From: Marinithermofilum abyssi
Lineage (GTDB): Bacteria > Bacillota > Bacilli > Thermoactinomycetales > DSM-45169
DNA length: 64,000 nt
Direction of reading: 5' to 3'
Assembly: GCF_014641195.1 (NCBI RefSeq)
Contig: NZ_BMHQ01000002.1
Span: 310,001-374,000, forward strand
Shown: piece after piece, positions 33,769-43,164 of the stretch
How positions within the stretch are numbered: the first letter of the stretch is position 1
How the letters are laid out: the number at the start of each line of letters is the position of its first letter
Made by a program: the position numbers and the translations under genes
Notes under the pieces: generated by a model
What the model was told of the DNA's origin: nothing
The model's input: only the letters and a program-made list of their open reading frames with translations
The model's database searches: none

Positions 33769-35184
33769 TTACTTGTTCACCATGTGAATGGCATTGCCCA
33801 TGACGCCTTCGGCTGCTTCCATAATCGCTTCCGGCAGAGTCGGGTGGGCATGGATCGTCAAGCTGAGATCCTCCGCTACAGCACCCATTTCAATAGCGAA
33901 AACTGCTTCGGAAATGAGACTGGAAGCTTCCGGCCCCACGATCTGCACACCGAGGATCTGCTGAGTTTCTTTGTCGGCCACCACTTGGCAGAAGCCGTCA
34001 GCAGCATCCAGGGAGAGCGCCCGGCCGTTGGCGGCGAAGGAGAAACGGCTGACCACCGGATTGTAGCCTTGTTCTTTCGCCTCTTTTTCCGTCAGGCCGG
34101 TGTAGGCCAATTCCGGATCGGTGAAGATGACGAAGGGCATGGCTTGGTAATCCACTTCGCTGGGCTCGCCGGCGATCACTTCCGCCGCAATTTTGCCTTC
34201 ATAGCTGGCTTTGTGGGCAAGCATCGGGTTACCGGCGACATCACCGATGGCATAGATGTGCTCCACTTTGGTTCGCATTTGCTTGTCTACCGGGATAAAG
34301 CCGCGCTCATCCAGCTCAATGCCGGCTTGGTCCAGACCCAACTCGTCGGTGTTGGGAGTCCGGCCCACAGCCACCAATACTTTATCCGCTTCAAAGGTTT
34401 TTTCTTCCCCTTTGATCTCGGCGGTGACTTTAACCGTATCACCGGATTTGTCGGCACTCTTCACCATCGCTTTGGCATTCACGTCTACGCCCAGCTTTTT
34501 CAGCTTGCGCTGCACCATCCGGGACATCGAGGGATCCACGCCCGGCAGGATGCTGTCAGCACCTTCGAGCACGGTCACTTTGGTGCCCAATTTGGCATAA
34601 GCGGTGCCCAGCTCCAGACCGATGTAACCGCCGCCTACCACAATCAAGCTTTCCGGTACCTCTTTCAAGGAAAGAGCTTCCGTGGAGGAAATGATCTTTT
34701 TGCCGTCGAAGGGCATGAACTTCAGTTCCGTCGGACGGGAACCGGTCGCAATAATGCAGTCGTTAAACTTGTAGGTGGTGCTGTTGGACTCCGTAGCCAC
34801 CTTCACGGTGTCGGGGCCAGTAAAGTACACTTCCCCTTGGATGACCTCGATTTTGTTTCCTTTCATCAAGGAAGCCACACCGCTGGTGAGCTTCTTCACA
34901 ATTTCGTCCTTCCACTGGATCATTTGGGTGAAGTCGATCTTCACACCGTCCACTTCGATTCCCATGTGGGAGGAGTTTTTCATTTTATAGACTTCATCCG
35001 AAGCATGGATGAGGGCTTTGGAAGGGATACAACCGCGGTTCAGACACACCCCGCCCAATTCGCCTTTGTCCACGAGAGTCACTTTTTTCCCCAGCTGGGC
35101 TGCGCGAATGGCAGCCACGTACCCGCCGGGGCCGCCACCCACAACGAGTACGTCGACTTCCGTTGCAAAATCTCCTACTACCAT
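33769..35184 (-). CDS. pdhD: Dihydrolipoyl dehydrogenase (PDH E3)
   Basis: This 471-residue flavoprotein disulfide reductase has the FAD motif VVGGGPGGYVAAI, the redox pair GGVCLNRGCIPSK (C47, C52), the NAD motif VVGGGYIGLELG near 180, and the C-terminal HAHPTLPEA containing the catalytic His-Glu. It reoxidises lipoyl groups of E2 with NAD+. As the last gene of pdhABCD it can also serve other 2-oxoacid complexes. The gap to pdhC is one base. Confidence 0.97.
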   Translation of the reverse strand: MVVGDFATEVDVLVVGGGPGGYVAAIRAAQLGKKVTLVDKGELGGVCLNRGCIPSKALIHASDEVYKMKNSSHMGIEVDGVKIDFTQMIQWKDEIVKKLTSGVASLMKGNKIEVIQGEVYFTGPDTVKVATESNSTTYKFNDCIIATGSRPTELKFMPFDGKKIISSTEALSLKEVPESLIVVGGGYIGLELGTAYAKLGTKVTVLEGADSILPGVDPSMSRMVQRKLKKLGVDVNAKAMVKSADKSGDTVKVTAEIKGEEKTFEADKVLVAVGRTPNTDELGLDQAGIELDERGFIPVDKQMRTKVEHIYAIGDVAGNPMLAHKASYEGKIAAEVIAGEPSEVDYQAMPFVIFTDPELAYTGLTEKEAKEQGYNPVVSRFSFAANGRALSLDAADGFCQVVADKETQQILGVQIVGPEASSLISEAVFAIEMGAVAEDLSLTIHAHPTLPEAIMEAAEGVMGNAIHMVNK

Positions 35185-35185
35185 G

Positions 35186-36460
35186 TTAATTCATCTCCAT
35201 CATCAAGAGTTTCGGGTTTTCCAGCAACTCTTTGACGCGGTTCAGGAAGCGAGCTGCCACATCGCCATCGATCAGTCGGTGATCGATGCTCAAGGATACA
35301 TTCATGATCGGGCGGATGACGATTTCACCGTCGACCACAACCGGACGGTCGGCCATTTTACCCATACCGAAGATGGCCACTTCCGGATAGTTGATGATCG
35401 GGGTGAAGAACTGTCCGCCGAAGGAGCCGATATTGGTAATGGTGAAGGTGCTGCCTTTCAGCTCATCCACACCGGCTTTGCGGTCGCGGGTCCGTGCGAC
35501 CACGTCGCGGATCTCGTCCGCCAGTTGGAAGATAGACTTGCGGTCCACATCCTTCACGACCGGCACCACCAAACCGTCGTCGGTCGCCGTGGCGATCCCC
35601 ATGTTGTAGTACTTCTTCAGTACGATTTCTTCTTTTTCATCATCGATGGAAGCGTTCAGCGTCGGGAACTCACGCAGGGCTGCCGTCAACGCTTTGATGA
35701 CAAAAGGCAGATAGGTCAGCTTGATGCCGCGCTCTTCAGCCATCGGCTTCGCCCATTTGCGCACTTCCTTCAGCTCGGAAGCATCGATCTCGTCCATCAC
35801 GGTTACGTGAGGGGCAGTAAATTTGCTTTGGACCATCCGCTTGGCAATCGTCCGGCGCATACCGCGCAGCGGCATCCGCTCTTCCAGATCGTCGCGGCCT
35901 TGGGATACCACCGGGGCAGCTGCTTTTTCTTCGGCTTCGGCCTCTTGAGCCGGTGCTTCCGCTACCGTTTCTTGCTTCGGTGCTTTCCCGAAGTTGTTCA
36001 GGTCGTCCAAGGTGATGCGACCGTGAGGGCCGGTCCCTTCCACCTGAGTGATGTCGATGCCCATTTCCCGGGCTTTTTTCCGAACGGAGGGCATGGCCAG
36101 AACGCGCTTTTTATCGCCTGTTTGCGGTTGAGCCGGCTGCCGCTCTTGTTTGGCTTCGGCTCTTTCTTCCGGAGCCTCTTCTTTTTGCTCTTCTTGAGCA
36201 GACTCTTCAGCAACATCGCCGTCGCCGGTGTCAAATACCGCCAATACGGAGCCGACTTCGACCACTTCGCCTTCTTCGGCGTTCAGTTTTTTCACGGTAC
36301 CGGTGACCGGAGACGGGATCTCCACCACAGCTTTGTCCGTTTGCACTTCGGCAAGTACGTCGTCTTCTTTGATTTCGTCGCCTTCTTTTACGTAAAACTT
36401 CACGATTTCACCCTCGTGGATTCCTTCACCCACGTCGGGCAGCTTAAATTCGTAAGCCAA
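35186..36460 (-). CDS. pdhC: PDH E2, dihydrolipoamide acetyltransferase
   Basis: This encodes 424 residues in the classical order: a lipoyl domain (1-78) with K43 in TDKAVVEI; an acidic, Glu/Gln/Ala-rich linker; a peripheral-subunit-binding domain (about 119-155, MPSVRKKAREMGID and GRITLDDL); a second Ala/Glu/Pro linker; and the catalytic domain (about 190-424) with SIDHRLIDGDVAA. It transfers acetyl from lipoamide to CoA and forms the core of the complex. There is a single lipoyl domain, normal for Bacillus-type E2. Confidence 0.96.
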   Translation of the reverse strand: MAYEFKLPDVGEGIHEGEIVKFYVKEGDEIKEDDVLAEVQTDKAVVEIPSPVTGTVKKLNAEEGEVVEVGSVLAVFDTGDGDVAEESAQEEQKEEAPEERAEAKQERQPAQPQTGDKKRVLAMPSVRKKAREMGIDITQVEGTGPHGRITLDDLNNFGKAPKQETVAEAPAQEAEAEEKAAAPVVSQGRDDLEERMPLRGMRRTIAKRMVQSKFTAPHVTVMDEIDASELKEVRKWAKPMAEERGIKLTYLPFVIKALTAALREFPTLNASIDDEKEEIVLKKYYNMGIATATDDGLVVPVVKDVDRKSIFQLADEIRDVVARTRDRKAGVDELKGSTFTITNIGSFGGQFFTPIINYPEVAIFGMGKMADRPVVVDGEIVIRPIMNVSLSIDHRLIDGDVAARFLNRVKELLENPKLLMMEMN

Positions 36461-36484
36461 GAGGAAGAGCCTCCTTTCTCTAGT

Positions 36485-37465
36485 TTAGAAGTCCAGGGTT
36501 TTATAAATGCCGGCACAGATACGTTCCGGAGTCGGGAGCCACTCGTCTTCGATGGCAGACGGCGGGTACGGCGTGTCAAAGCCGGTCACACGCTGCACCG
36601 GAGCTTCCAAGGACAGGATCGCTTCTTCATTGATGCGGGCCACGATTTCCGCGCCTACACCACCGGTTTGAGCTGCTTCATGGATTACGACGGCACGGCC
36701 GGTTTTCTCCACGGAACCGATGATCGTTTCCAGATCCAAGGGAGAAATGGTCCGCAGATCGATCACTTCGGCTTTCACGCCGCGCTCTTTTTCCGCTTTT
36801 TCGGCAGCTTTTTGGGCCATCGGTACCATCGCCCCATAAGCAATCAGGGTGACGTCGGAACCTTCTTGCACCACGTTTGCTTTGCCGATCGGCACGGTGT
36901 AAGCTTCTTCCGGCACTTCACCTTTTACGGAGCGGTACAGTTTCATCGGCTCGTAGAACATGACCGGATCTTCGTCACGGATCGCGGAGATCAACAGACC
37001 TTTCGCGTCGTAGGGGTTGCTCGGCACAACCACTTTCACGCCAGGGCTGTGCAGGAACAGCGCTTCAAGGCTGTCGGAGTGCATTTCCGGGGTTTTCACA
37101 CCGCCGCCGTAAGGAATACGGATGGTTAGCGGCACATTGAAACGTCCGCCGGAACGGAAACTCAACCGGGCTGCCTGGGTGGAGATTTGGTCCATACATT
37201 CATAAATGAACCCGGCAAACTGGATTTCGGCTACTGGCTTGAAGCCCATGGTAGCCAGACCGATAGATGCTCCGATGATGCCGGATTCGGCCAGCGGGGT
37301 GTCGAAAGACCGCTTCTCACCGAACGTTTGGTACAAACCTTCGGTTGCCCGGAACACGCCACCATTTACGCCGACGTCTTCCCCGAGAACGACAACGTTT
37401 TCGTCCCGTTCCATTTCCACGCGCATTGCATCGTTGATCGCTTTAATCAGAGTCATGGTGGCCAT
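36485..37465 (-). CDS. pdhB: PDH E1 beta subunit
   Basis: This 326-residue transketolase-like subunit pairs with E1 alpha to form the thiamin-diphosphate enzyme that decarboxylates pyruvate. Typical segments are MTLIKAINDAMRVEM, VLGEDVGVNGGVFRAT, FAGFIYECMDQI and the C-terminal VTGFDTPYPP. An alternative reading as a branched-chain 2-oxoacid dehydrogenase subunit is unlikely given the full pdhABCD order. It is two bases from pdhA. Confidence 0.96.
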   Translation of the reverse strand: MATMTLIKAINDAMRVEMERDENVVVLGEDVGVNGGVFRATEGLYQTFGEKRSFDTPLAESGIIGASIGLATMGFKPVAEIQFAGFIYECMDQISTQAARLSFRSGGRFNVPLTIRIPYGGGVKTPEMHSDSLEALFLHSPGVKVVVPSNPYDAKGLLISAIRDEDPVMFYEPMKLYRSVKGEVPEEAYTVPIGKANVVQEGSDVTLIAYGAMVPMAQKAAEKAEKERGVKAEVIDLRTISPLDLETIIGSVEKTGRAVVIHEAAQTGGVGAEIVARINEEAILSLEAPVQRVTGFDTPYPPSAIEDEWLPTPERICAGIYKTLDF

Positions 37466-37467
37466 GA

Positions 37468-38550
37468 TTATTTCTCCTCCTTCCAGCGGACATATTCTTC
37501 TTTTTGTTTTTGCAGAATCGGCGGAATGTTGGTGTAGGTATCGTCGATCAGCTCTTCCACCGTGCCTTTCGGCATTTTTTCCACTTTCTTGATGGCTTCG
37601 TTCATTTCATTGAGGATTTCTTCTTTTACGCGCTCTTCTTCTTCATCGTTCCAGAGACCTTTGGACTCCAGATATTTGCGGAAGCGTACCAGCGGATCTT
37701 TGTTGGTCCATTCTTGCTCTTCCTCTTTCGTCCGATAACGTCCCGGATCGTCACCCGCCATGGTATGGGGACCGAAACGATAGGTCACAGCTTCAATCAA
37801 CGTCGGACCTTCGCCTTTGCGTGCCCGGTCAGCTGCTTCTTTGGTTGCTTGGTAAACGGCCAAGGCATCGTTTCCGTCCACTTGAATGCCGTGGATACCG
37901 TAAGCAATCGCTTTTTGGGCGATGGTTTCGGAGCGCATTTGCTTCGAAAGCGGCACACTGATGGCGTATTGGTTGTTTTGGCAGAAGAAAATGGAGTTGG
38001 CATCATACACAGCGGCAAAGTTGAGGCCTTCGTGGAAGTCCCCTTCAGAAGTAGCACCGTCACCAAAGAAGGAGATGGCTACTTTGTCTTCATCACGCAG
38101 ACGGTAGGCCCACCCGGCACCTGCGCAGTGCGGTACGTGACCGGCGATGATGATTTGCGGCGGGAACATGTTCACATCTTCCGGCACTTTCATGCCGTTG
38201 ATTTGACCACGAGAGTACAGGAAAACTTGTTCCACCGGGAAGCCGTGGTACATCGCGGTTCCCATGTCCCGATAGGAAGGGAAAAGCCAGTCGCTTTTCT
38301 TCAGGGCAGCCATGGAAGCGATTTGGCAAGCTTCCTGACCGGCCATCGGAGCATAGAAGCCGAGACGGCCCTGGCGGTTCAATTTGATGGCACGTCCGTC
38401 AAACGTGCGGATTTTGAGCATCCAGGCGTACATGTCCTTCAGCTCGTCGTCGGACAGATCGGGGGCTTGCTGCCCGTCGTTGATCTCGCCGTTTTCATTC
38501 AGGATTTGAAACATTTCCGTACCCTGCTTTAATTCCATGGTTTTCGGCAC
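37468..38550 (-). CDS. pdhA: PDH E1 alpha subunit
   Basis: This encodes 360 residues from GTG 38550, nine bases after GCGAGGT; the frame extends to 38601 but those codons look non-coding. The thiamin-diphosphate motif GDGATSEGDFHEGLN, with NNQYAIS about 25 residues later, is intact, as is the phosphorylation-loop-like YRFGPHTMAGDDPGRYR. It is the first gene of pdhABCD. An upstream promoter is expected at 38560-38720 but I cannot place it with confidence. Confidence 0.96.
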   Translation of the reverse strand: MPKTMELKQGTEMFQILNENGEINDGQQAPDLSDDELKDMYAWMLKIRTFDGRAIKLNRQGRLGFYAPMAGQEACQIASMAALKKSDWLFPSYRDMGTAMYHGFPVEQVFLYSRGQINGMKVPEDVNMFPPQIIIAGHVPHCAGAGWAYRLRDEDKVAISFFGDGATSEGDFHEGLNFAAVYDANSIFFCQNNQYAISVPLSKQMRSETIAQKAIAYGIHGIQVDGNDALAVYQATKEAADRARKGEGPTLIEAVTYRFGPHTMAGDDPGRYRTKEEEQEWTNKDPLVRFRKYLESKGLWNDEEEERVKEEILNEMNEAIKKVEKMPKGTVEELIDDTYTNIPPILQKQKEEYVRWKEEK

Positions 38551-39131
38551 GACGGATACACCTCGCTTCAATTTGATCAAGTAAAAATTCCAGTAATTCA
38601 CTTCAGTAGCATGCCTTATTCAAGAAAATTCATTCCCGAATCCGGCACAATGCAGCAAAAACGGGTCTCCAACCAGCAAAGGTTTTCATAGGAGACCTAC
38701 CCTTGACCCTGTGGGGACAAACCTGACCGCGGCCATGAAATCCTATCTGGTTTTAACGATGTCATCTTCCTGGTCCCATGACCCTTGCTCATGACCCTTA
38801 CAATCACCACAATTGAATGATACACCCCACTTATCCAGCAGTCAACTGGTCGACTTTTCCCAGAAAAATTAAGTAATACAGCATTCCGGGATTTGATTAG
38901 TACAGATAGGTACAGAGGACAGATACAGGTTTGGTTTCCGAATCAAAATGCACAAACATGTACTGGAACAACAAAGATTTTCATTTAGAAACTGTACTTG
39001 AAACCGTCTCCAAACAAAAAAGACTGTCCCACTTATTTGTGGAACAGTCATCTTGACAACATCCTCTTGAACGCAGCAAAAAGCTTCCGAATCGATATTG
39101 TCCGCACCCTCATGGGTTACGTAAGCCTTTA
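38551..39131. other. 580-base intergenic stretch upstream of pdhA
   Basis: No gene is supported. Visible elements are an inverted repeat GGGTCTCC...GGAGACC (38666-38697), a short direct repeat TCATGACCCTT (two copies near 38775-38800), and the terminator at 39014-39052. The pdh promoter must lie in the left half. Confidence 0.45.
39014..39053 (-). terminator. Intrinsic terminator, minus strand
   Basis: Read on the minus strand, GACTGTTCCAC and GTGGGACAGTC form a stem followed by TTTTTTG, about 80 bases after the lipoprotein stop. Confidence 0.75.
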
Positions 39132-39965
39132 TTAATCCAGCTTCAGTCCTTCCGGTACTTTGATCCGCAGGTTCCTTTTTTGAACCTGAAGCTGCCGCCG
39201 ATCCTGTATCGTCACGCGCTCCCCCTGTTTCATCTCATATGCCTGCTCTGCGCGCAACAGACGGCCGCTGGCGGCATCCAGAACAAAACGTTGTGTGAGG
39301 TGGATGATCCGGTTCTTTGATACTGGCGCCAGCCCCCTATTTTGGTCGGAAGTCGATACGTAAGGCTGTGTCGGTGATTTCAGCAACACTCGGGATTTCG
39401 CTATTTCGTCCGGCCCCCATTTAATCTCGATGATGGTTTCCTTGCCCCTGCGTTGCATGTGTATTCCCTTATTTTTCACCGGGGTGCGGGACAAGATATT
39501 CTTCCATTGACGTAACAGGCTCAGCGGATGCTCCCAACCCGCGCTCCAATAGGGCCGAACCTCCTGCTCATCCCATACCCCCTGCTCCTTTCTCAAGTAA
39601 AATGCAGCCCTTGATGCTGCCCATTCGATGGGAAAGGATTTGGATTCCGCAATGATCTCTCCTTTTCCTACGACGAGGAAGGGGGAGGAAGAAGCCTGGA
39701 TGGCAGCACCCATGGTGGTCACTTGTTTGAATCCCGGATCACCGATCAGCACCCGCTCGCCTACTCCCTGGAGAAGCATGCCGGGAGTTTGCTCCGTCTG
39801 CCGAATCGATCGGTCCAGTTGTGTAAGGACCCGGGTTAAGGCGGGCTCTTTCCTTTCCCCTGTTCCCGGTTCTTGTCCCCCTCGCACCCCTGCCGGCAAC
39901 GAAGAGCACCCACTCAGATAAATCACCGCAATCAAGCCAATGATCCACGCTTTCACTCGGCCCAT
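39132..39965 (-). CDS. Secreted lipoprotein, unknown function
   Basis: This encodes 277 residues. A signal peptide with lipobox LSGC (Cys 20) is followed by a short disordered segment. The mature part contains a helix with RVLTQLDRSIRQTE and then beta-rich sequence with a strand-turn pattern, for example RFVLDAASGRLLRAEQAYEM, typical of lipoprotein folds of the LolA/MucB-like type. No enzymatic motif is seen. It sits alone with its own terminator. I do not recognise a named family. Confidence 0.75.
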   Translation of the reverse strand: MGRVKAWIIGLIAVIYLSGCSSLPAGVRGGQEPGTGERKEPALTRVLTQLDRSIRQTEQTPGMLLQGVGERVLIGDPGFKQVTTMGAAIQASSSPFLVVGKGEIIAESKSFPIEWAASRAAFYLRKEQGVWDEQEVRPYWSAGWEHPLSLLRQWKNILSRTPVKNKGIHMQRRGKETIIEIKWGPDEIAKSRVLLKSPTQPYVSTSDQNRGLAPVSKNRIIHLTQRFVLDAASGRLLRAEQAYEMKQGERVTIQDRRQLQVQKRNLRIKVPEGLKLD

Positions 39966-40331
39966 TCCTCTTCCCCCTTACCTGTCGGTTTTCAATCAGG
40001 AATTTACTAGGTAGTATTCTTCACTTCGAACGGCATCGTCACTTTTTTCTTTAACATCCGGGACCTATCACAACGGAACATCCATGTCCGAACTAGTTCT
40101 TCCGCTCATTTCGAGAAACTTTGTCAGCACTCTCGCAATGATATTGAACATTCGTTTTTATATGAAAAAAATGCAACCTTGTGGTTGCGCAGGTTGATGT
40201 CAAACCTCTTAAATAGCAAAAAGCTATCTACCCATCACTTCCTCTCTGATCACAAATATGATACGACGCTGCTCTTTTCTTTTTGAAGAATGTCAGCAGC
40301 TAAAACTCGTTTGGTTGCGGTGATCGGCGGC
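39966..40331. other. 365-base gene-free stretch
   Basis: This is mostly AT-rich and includes the promoter side of the lipoprotein gene. It also contains a small inverted repeat AATAGC...GCTAT around 40210-40230 and the terminator noted at 40164. Confidence 0.4.
40164..40190 (-). terminator. Possible terminator of the ferritin-like gene
   Basis: On the minus strand GCAACC ACAA GGTTGC is followed by ATTTTTTT, some 140 bases beyond the ferritin-like stop. Confidence 0.6.
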
Positions 40332-40763
40332 TTACAAGCGCGGGTCATTCAGGAGGCGTTGCAACTCTTCTTTGTGCCCCGTCTCATCAGCCACCATATC
40401 TTCCAGTTCGATTTTCAACCCGTATTCGCCCGCCTTTTCGGCCTGTGCCATGCGTTGGATATACCGCTGGATCGTTGCTGCTTCTTCATCGACGGCATGT
40501 TGCAGCATTTCCCGCACTTCGGTGTGCTGTTTCACTTCGCTGGGCTGAACCACCGGTGTGCCCCCCAAGGCAACGATTTTTTCCGCCAAGAAGCTGGCAT
40601 GTCCGATCTCATCCCGGGCTTCATTTTCAAAAAAAGGTTTGAGTACCGGACGGCTCAGGCCCGAGACGACCGATGCATTATAAGTGTACTGGATAACGGC
40701 TCCGTATTCATGGGCCAAATCTTCATTCAATCCGTCTATCAAATCTTTGACCTCAGGTTTCAC
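40332..40763 (-). CDS. Ferritin-like (bacterioferritin-type) protein
   Basis: This encodes 143 residues from GTG 40763, eight bases after AAGGGAG. It is a four-helix bundle with di-iron ligands: NEDLAHEYGAVIQYTY on helix 1, ENEARDEIGHASFL on helix 2, HAVDEEAATIQRY on helix 3 and DMVADETGHKEEL on helix 4. These match the ferritin-like/rubrerythrin-type pattern (two ExxH pairs). No heme-ligand Met is obvious. A role in iron storage or peroxide handling is likely. Confidence 0.85.
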   Translation of the reverse strand: MKPEVKDLIDGLNEDLAHEYGAVIQYTYNASVVSGLSRPVLKPFFENEARDEIGHASFLAEKIVALGGTPVVQPSEVKQHTEVREMLQHAVDEEAATIQRYIQRMAQAEKAGEYGLKIELEDMVADETGHKEELQRLLNDPRL

Positions 40764-40903
40764 ACTGAACAACTCCCTTCACAATGTCTCTATCCGATGT
40801 TGGTGCTGGTATATCTTTTCCCCATCCCCGTCTCGAATCAAACGATGGATCATTAAAAAGTTGATGTATAATGGAGACAGCTTGAAAAAAGGACGGATAT
40901 TTG

Positions 40904-41902
40904 ATGAAAGCATTGACCGACGGACAAATTCCTCTTCAATGGGGAGAAAAACGATACCATACGTGGAATTTTCATTTACGGCAGCATTTTGGGGAGAAAA
41001 TCTTCAAAGTGCCGCTGGATGGAGGATTTACCTGCCCCAACCGGGACGGCAAAGTGACTACCGGCGGCTGTACTTTTTGCAGTGCCCGGGGATCGGGTGA
41101 TTTTGCCGGCAACCGGCGGGATGATCTGGTCAAACAGTTTCATGACGTGCGGGACCGGATGCACAAAAAATGGCCGAAAGCCAAATACATCGGTTATTTT
41201 CAGGCCTTCAGCAACACCTACGCACCTGTCGAGGTTTTGCGGCCGATGTATGAGATCATTCTGGAGCAAAAAGACGTCGTGGGACTTTCCATCGCCACCC
41301 GGCCCGACTGCCTCCCGGATGATGTGCTGGATTTGTTGGAGGAGATCAATAAACGTACCTATCTGTGGGTGGAACTGGGGCTGCAAACGATTCACGACGA
41401 GACGTCCGATTTGATCAACCGGGGGCATGATTATGCCTGTTTCCTCGACGGGGTCGCCAAATTGCGGGAGCGTGGGATCCGCACCTGCGCCCACATCATT
41501 TACGGACTGCCTCAGGAGACACCGGAAATGATGCTGGAAACCGCCAAAGCTTGTGCAGCCATGGACATCCAGGGGCTGAAAATCCACTCCCTCCATCTGC
41601 TGAAGAAAACGCCGATGGTGAAACAATATGAAGCAGGGCTGTTGCAGTTCCTGGATAAGGACACTTACGTCAAGCTGGTAGCAGATACCTTGGAGATGAT
41701 GCCGCCGAGCACGGTGATTCACCGGGTCACCGGGGACGGACCCCCGGACTTGATGATCGGACCCATGTGGAGCACAAAAAAATGGGAAACTCTGAATGCG
41801 ATCGATGCCGAACTAAAACGGCGCAACAGTTGGCAAGGAAAGAAGTGGTCCCCTCACATCACCGCCCGGATACCGGATCGAAAAGGCGGGGCCGGCCAAT
41901 GA
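40904..41902 (+). CDS. mnmL: Radical SAM protein MnmL (YtqA)
   Basis: This 332-residue radical-SAM protein has its cluster motif spaced unusually: CPNRDGKVTTGGCTFCSARG, as in the TIGR01212/YtqA family. Other segments are ATRPDCLPDDVLD, WVELGLQTIHDETS and HIIYGLPQETPEMM. Recent work on B. subtilis assigned YtqA (MnmL) to the wobble-uridine mnm5s2U pathway with YtqB (MnmM). The four-base overlap with mnmM supports joint action. It probably acts at the glycine-derived cmnm5 stage; the detailed reaction is not certain. Confidence 0.88.
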   Translation: MKALTDGQIPLQWGEKRYHTWNFHLRQHFGEKIFKVPLDGGFTCPNRDGKVTTGGCTFCSARGSGDFAGNRRDDLVKQFHDVRDRMHKKWPKAKYIGYFQAFSNTYAPVEVLRPMYEIILEQKDVVGLSIATRPDCLPDDVLDLLEEINKRTYLWVELGLQTIHDETSDLINRGHDYACFLDGVAKLRERGIRTCAHIIYGLPQETPEMMLETAKACAAMDIQGLKIHSLHLLKKTPMVKQYEAGLLQFLDKDTYVKLVADTLEMMPPSTVIHRVTGDGPPDLMIGPMWSTKKWETLNAIDAELKRRNSWQGKKWSPHITARIPDRKGGAGQ

Positions 41903-42471
41903 GCCTCCCCGCCATTCTTCCCTTTGCCCAGGAACAAATCCGAAAATCCCTCTTCGACGGTGCCATCGCGGTGGATGCGACCGCCGGAAACGGCCATGAT
42001 ACGTTGTTTCTCGCCAAAGCTGTCGGTGCCAGTGGACACGTCTACTCCTTTGATATCCAGCAAGAAGCCTTGGAACGTACTCACCTCCGCCTCCACAGCG
42101 AAGGAGTAGGAGCCCGCGTGACGCTTTACCGGAAAGGACACCAGTTTATGAGGGAAGTATTGCCTGAACAGGTTTACGGCCGGGTGGCCGCCATGATGTT
42201 TAACCTCGGTTACCTTCCCAGGGGGGACCGCCAGGTAACGACGCGGGCAGAATCCACCATCACCGCTCTGGAACAAGGATTGCCGTTGCTGGCTCCCTAC
42301 GGGGTATGCACCCTGGTCCTGTATACCGGACACCCTGGCGGCGAAAAAGAAGCCGATGCCGTCCTTGCTTTTACCAAGCAATTGGATCCCAAGCAGTACG
42401 ATGCTGCATGGTATCAAATGTTGAACCGGAATCACGCCCCTTCCGTTGTGGCGATAAAAAAAGTGCGCTAA
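41899..42471 (+). CDS. mnmM: tRNA wobble-uridine methyltransferase MnmM (YtqB)
   Basis: This encodes 190 residues from ATG 41899, overlapping mnmL by four bases (ATGA). The SAM motif is VDATAGNGHDTLFLA, followed by YSFDIQQEAL. The FNLGYLPRGD motif is a characteristic segment of the family. MnmM methylates nm5s2U to mnm5s2U at tRNA position 34 in Gram-positive bacteria lacking the MnmC methyltransferase domain. A terminator follows. Confidence 0.9.
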   Translation: MSLPAILPFAQEQIRKSLFDGAIAVDATAGNGHDTLFLAKAVGASGHVYSFDIQQEALERTHLRLHSEGVGARVTLYRKGHQFMREVLPEQVYGRVAAMMFNLGYLPRGDRQVTTRAESTITALEQGLPLLAPYGVCTLVLYTGHPGGEKEADAVLAFTKQLDPKQYDAAWYQMLNRNHAPSVVAIKKVR

Positions 42472-42478
42472 TACAGAC

Positions 42479-42511
42479 AAAAAGCCCGTTATCCAAACGG
42501 GCATAAAAAAA
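42479..42511 (+). terminator. Intrinsic terminator of mnmL-mnmM
   Basis: GCCCGTT ATCCA AACGGGC stem followed by ATAAAAAA; on the minus strand it is followed by TTTTTG, so it may also close the S1-protein transcript. Confidence 0.75.
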
Positions 42512-42576
42512 CACCTTCCGTCGCTGAACCCGGAAGATGCTCTGCTCCATATGTTATGAAGTGAAGGGGGTCGGAG

Positions 42577-42945
42577 TCACCGGCCTTTTTTATGTTTGGC
42601 GGCCAAAGCGCTCAGACGCTCTTCACTGCTTTTCATCCATTTTTTCATCATATCCTCGAAATCTCCGGGACCACCACGTCCGCGACGGTTGCCTCCGCGA
42701 GGCCGATCATCGCTCAGGGCTTTGATGGAGAGCGAGATTTTGCCGGAGGAATCGATGGACAGCACCTTCGCCTTGATGGTGTCTCCCACATTCAGCTCGT
42801 CTTCCACTTTTTCGACGAACTTGTTGGAGATCTGAGAAATGTGAACCAGACCCGTCTCACCTGATTCCAGTTTGACGAAGGCACCAAAAGGTTTGATGGC
42901 TACAACTTCACCGCTGACGACGGATCCTTCCGCTAGCTGACTCAT
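42577..42945 (-). CDS. S1-domain RNA-binding protein (YabR/YugI type)
   Basis: This encodes 122 residues. One S1 domain spans residues 6-75 ([50 protein letters not shown]). An Arg/Gly-rich linker ([15 protein letters not shown]) and a short helix with a basic tail (KHKKGR) follow. YabR and YugI (general stress protein 13) have this form and associate with ribosomes. The ATG at 42945 overlies a promoter region shared with pckA. Confidence 0.88.
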   Translation of the reverse strand: MSQLAEGSVVSGEVVAIKPFGAFVKLESGETGLVHISQISNKFVEKVEDELNVGDTIKAKVLSIDSSGKISLSIKALSDDRPRGGNRRGRGGPGDFEDMMKKWMKSSEERLSALAAKHKKGR

Positions 42946-43164
42946 TCAAACACTCCCGAAAAAATCATATTCATTCTGTATGAAGATACCACTTATTTTC
43001 ATCAAAGTCAATGGTTAATACGCCCAACACCCATGTGTAACCGCTTCCTATCCAACATACTGTTTTATCGCGATCGCCAAATGTGTTATACTTCTTCCGA
43101 CGCGCATTGGCGAATAGAAAACACGGTCATACAATATGGTACGGGAAAAAGGAAGGATGGATCG

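Noticed and set aside
35009-37129. Plus-strand 706-codon open frame across the pdh genes
   Set aside because: It is antisense to pdhC and pdhB, which are unambiguous; long antisense frames are common over such GC-biased codons.
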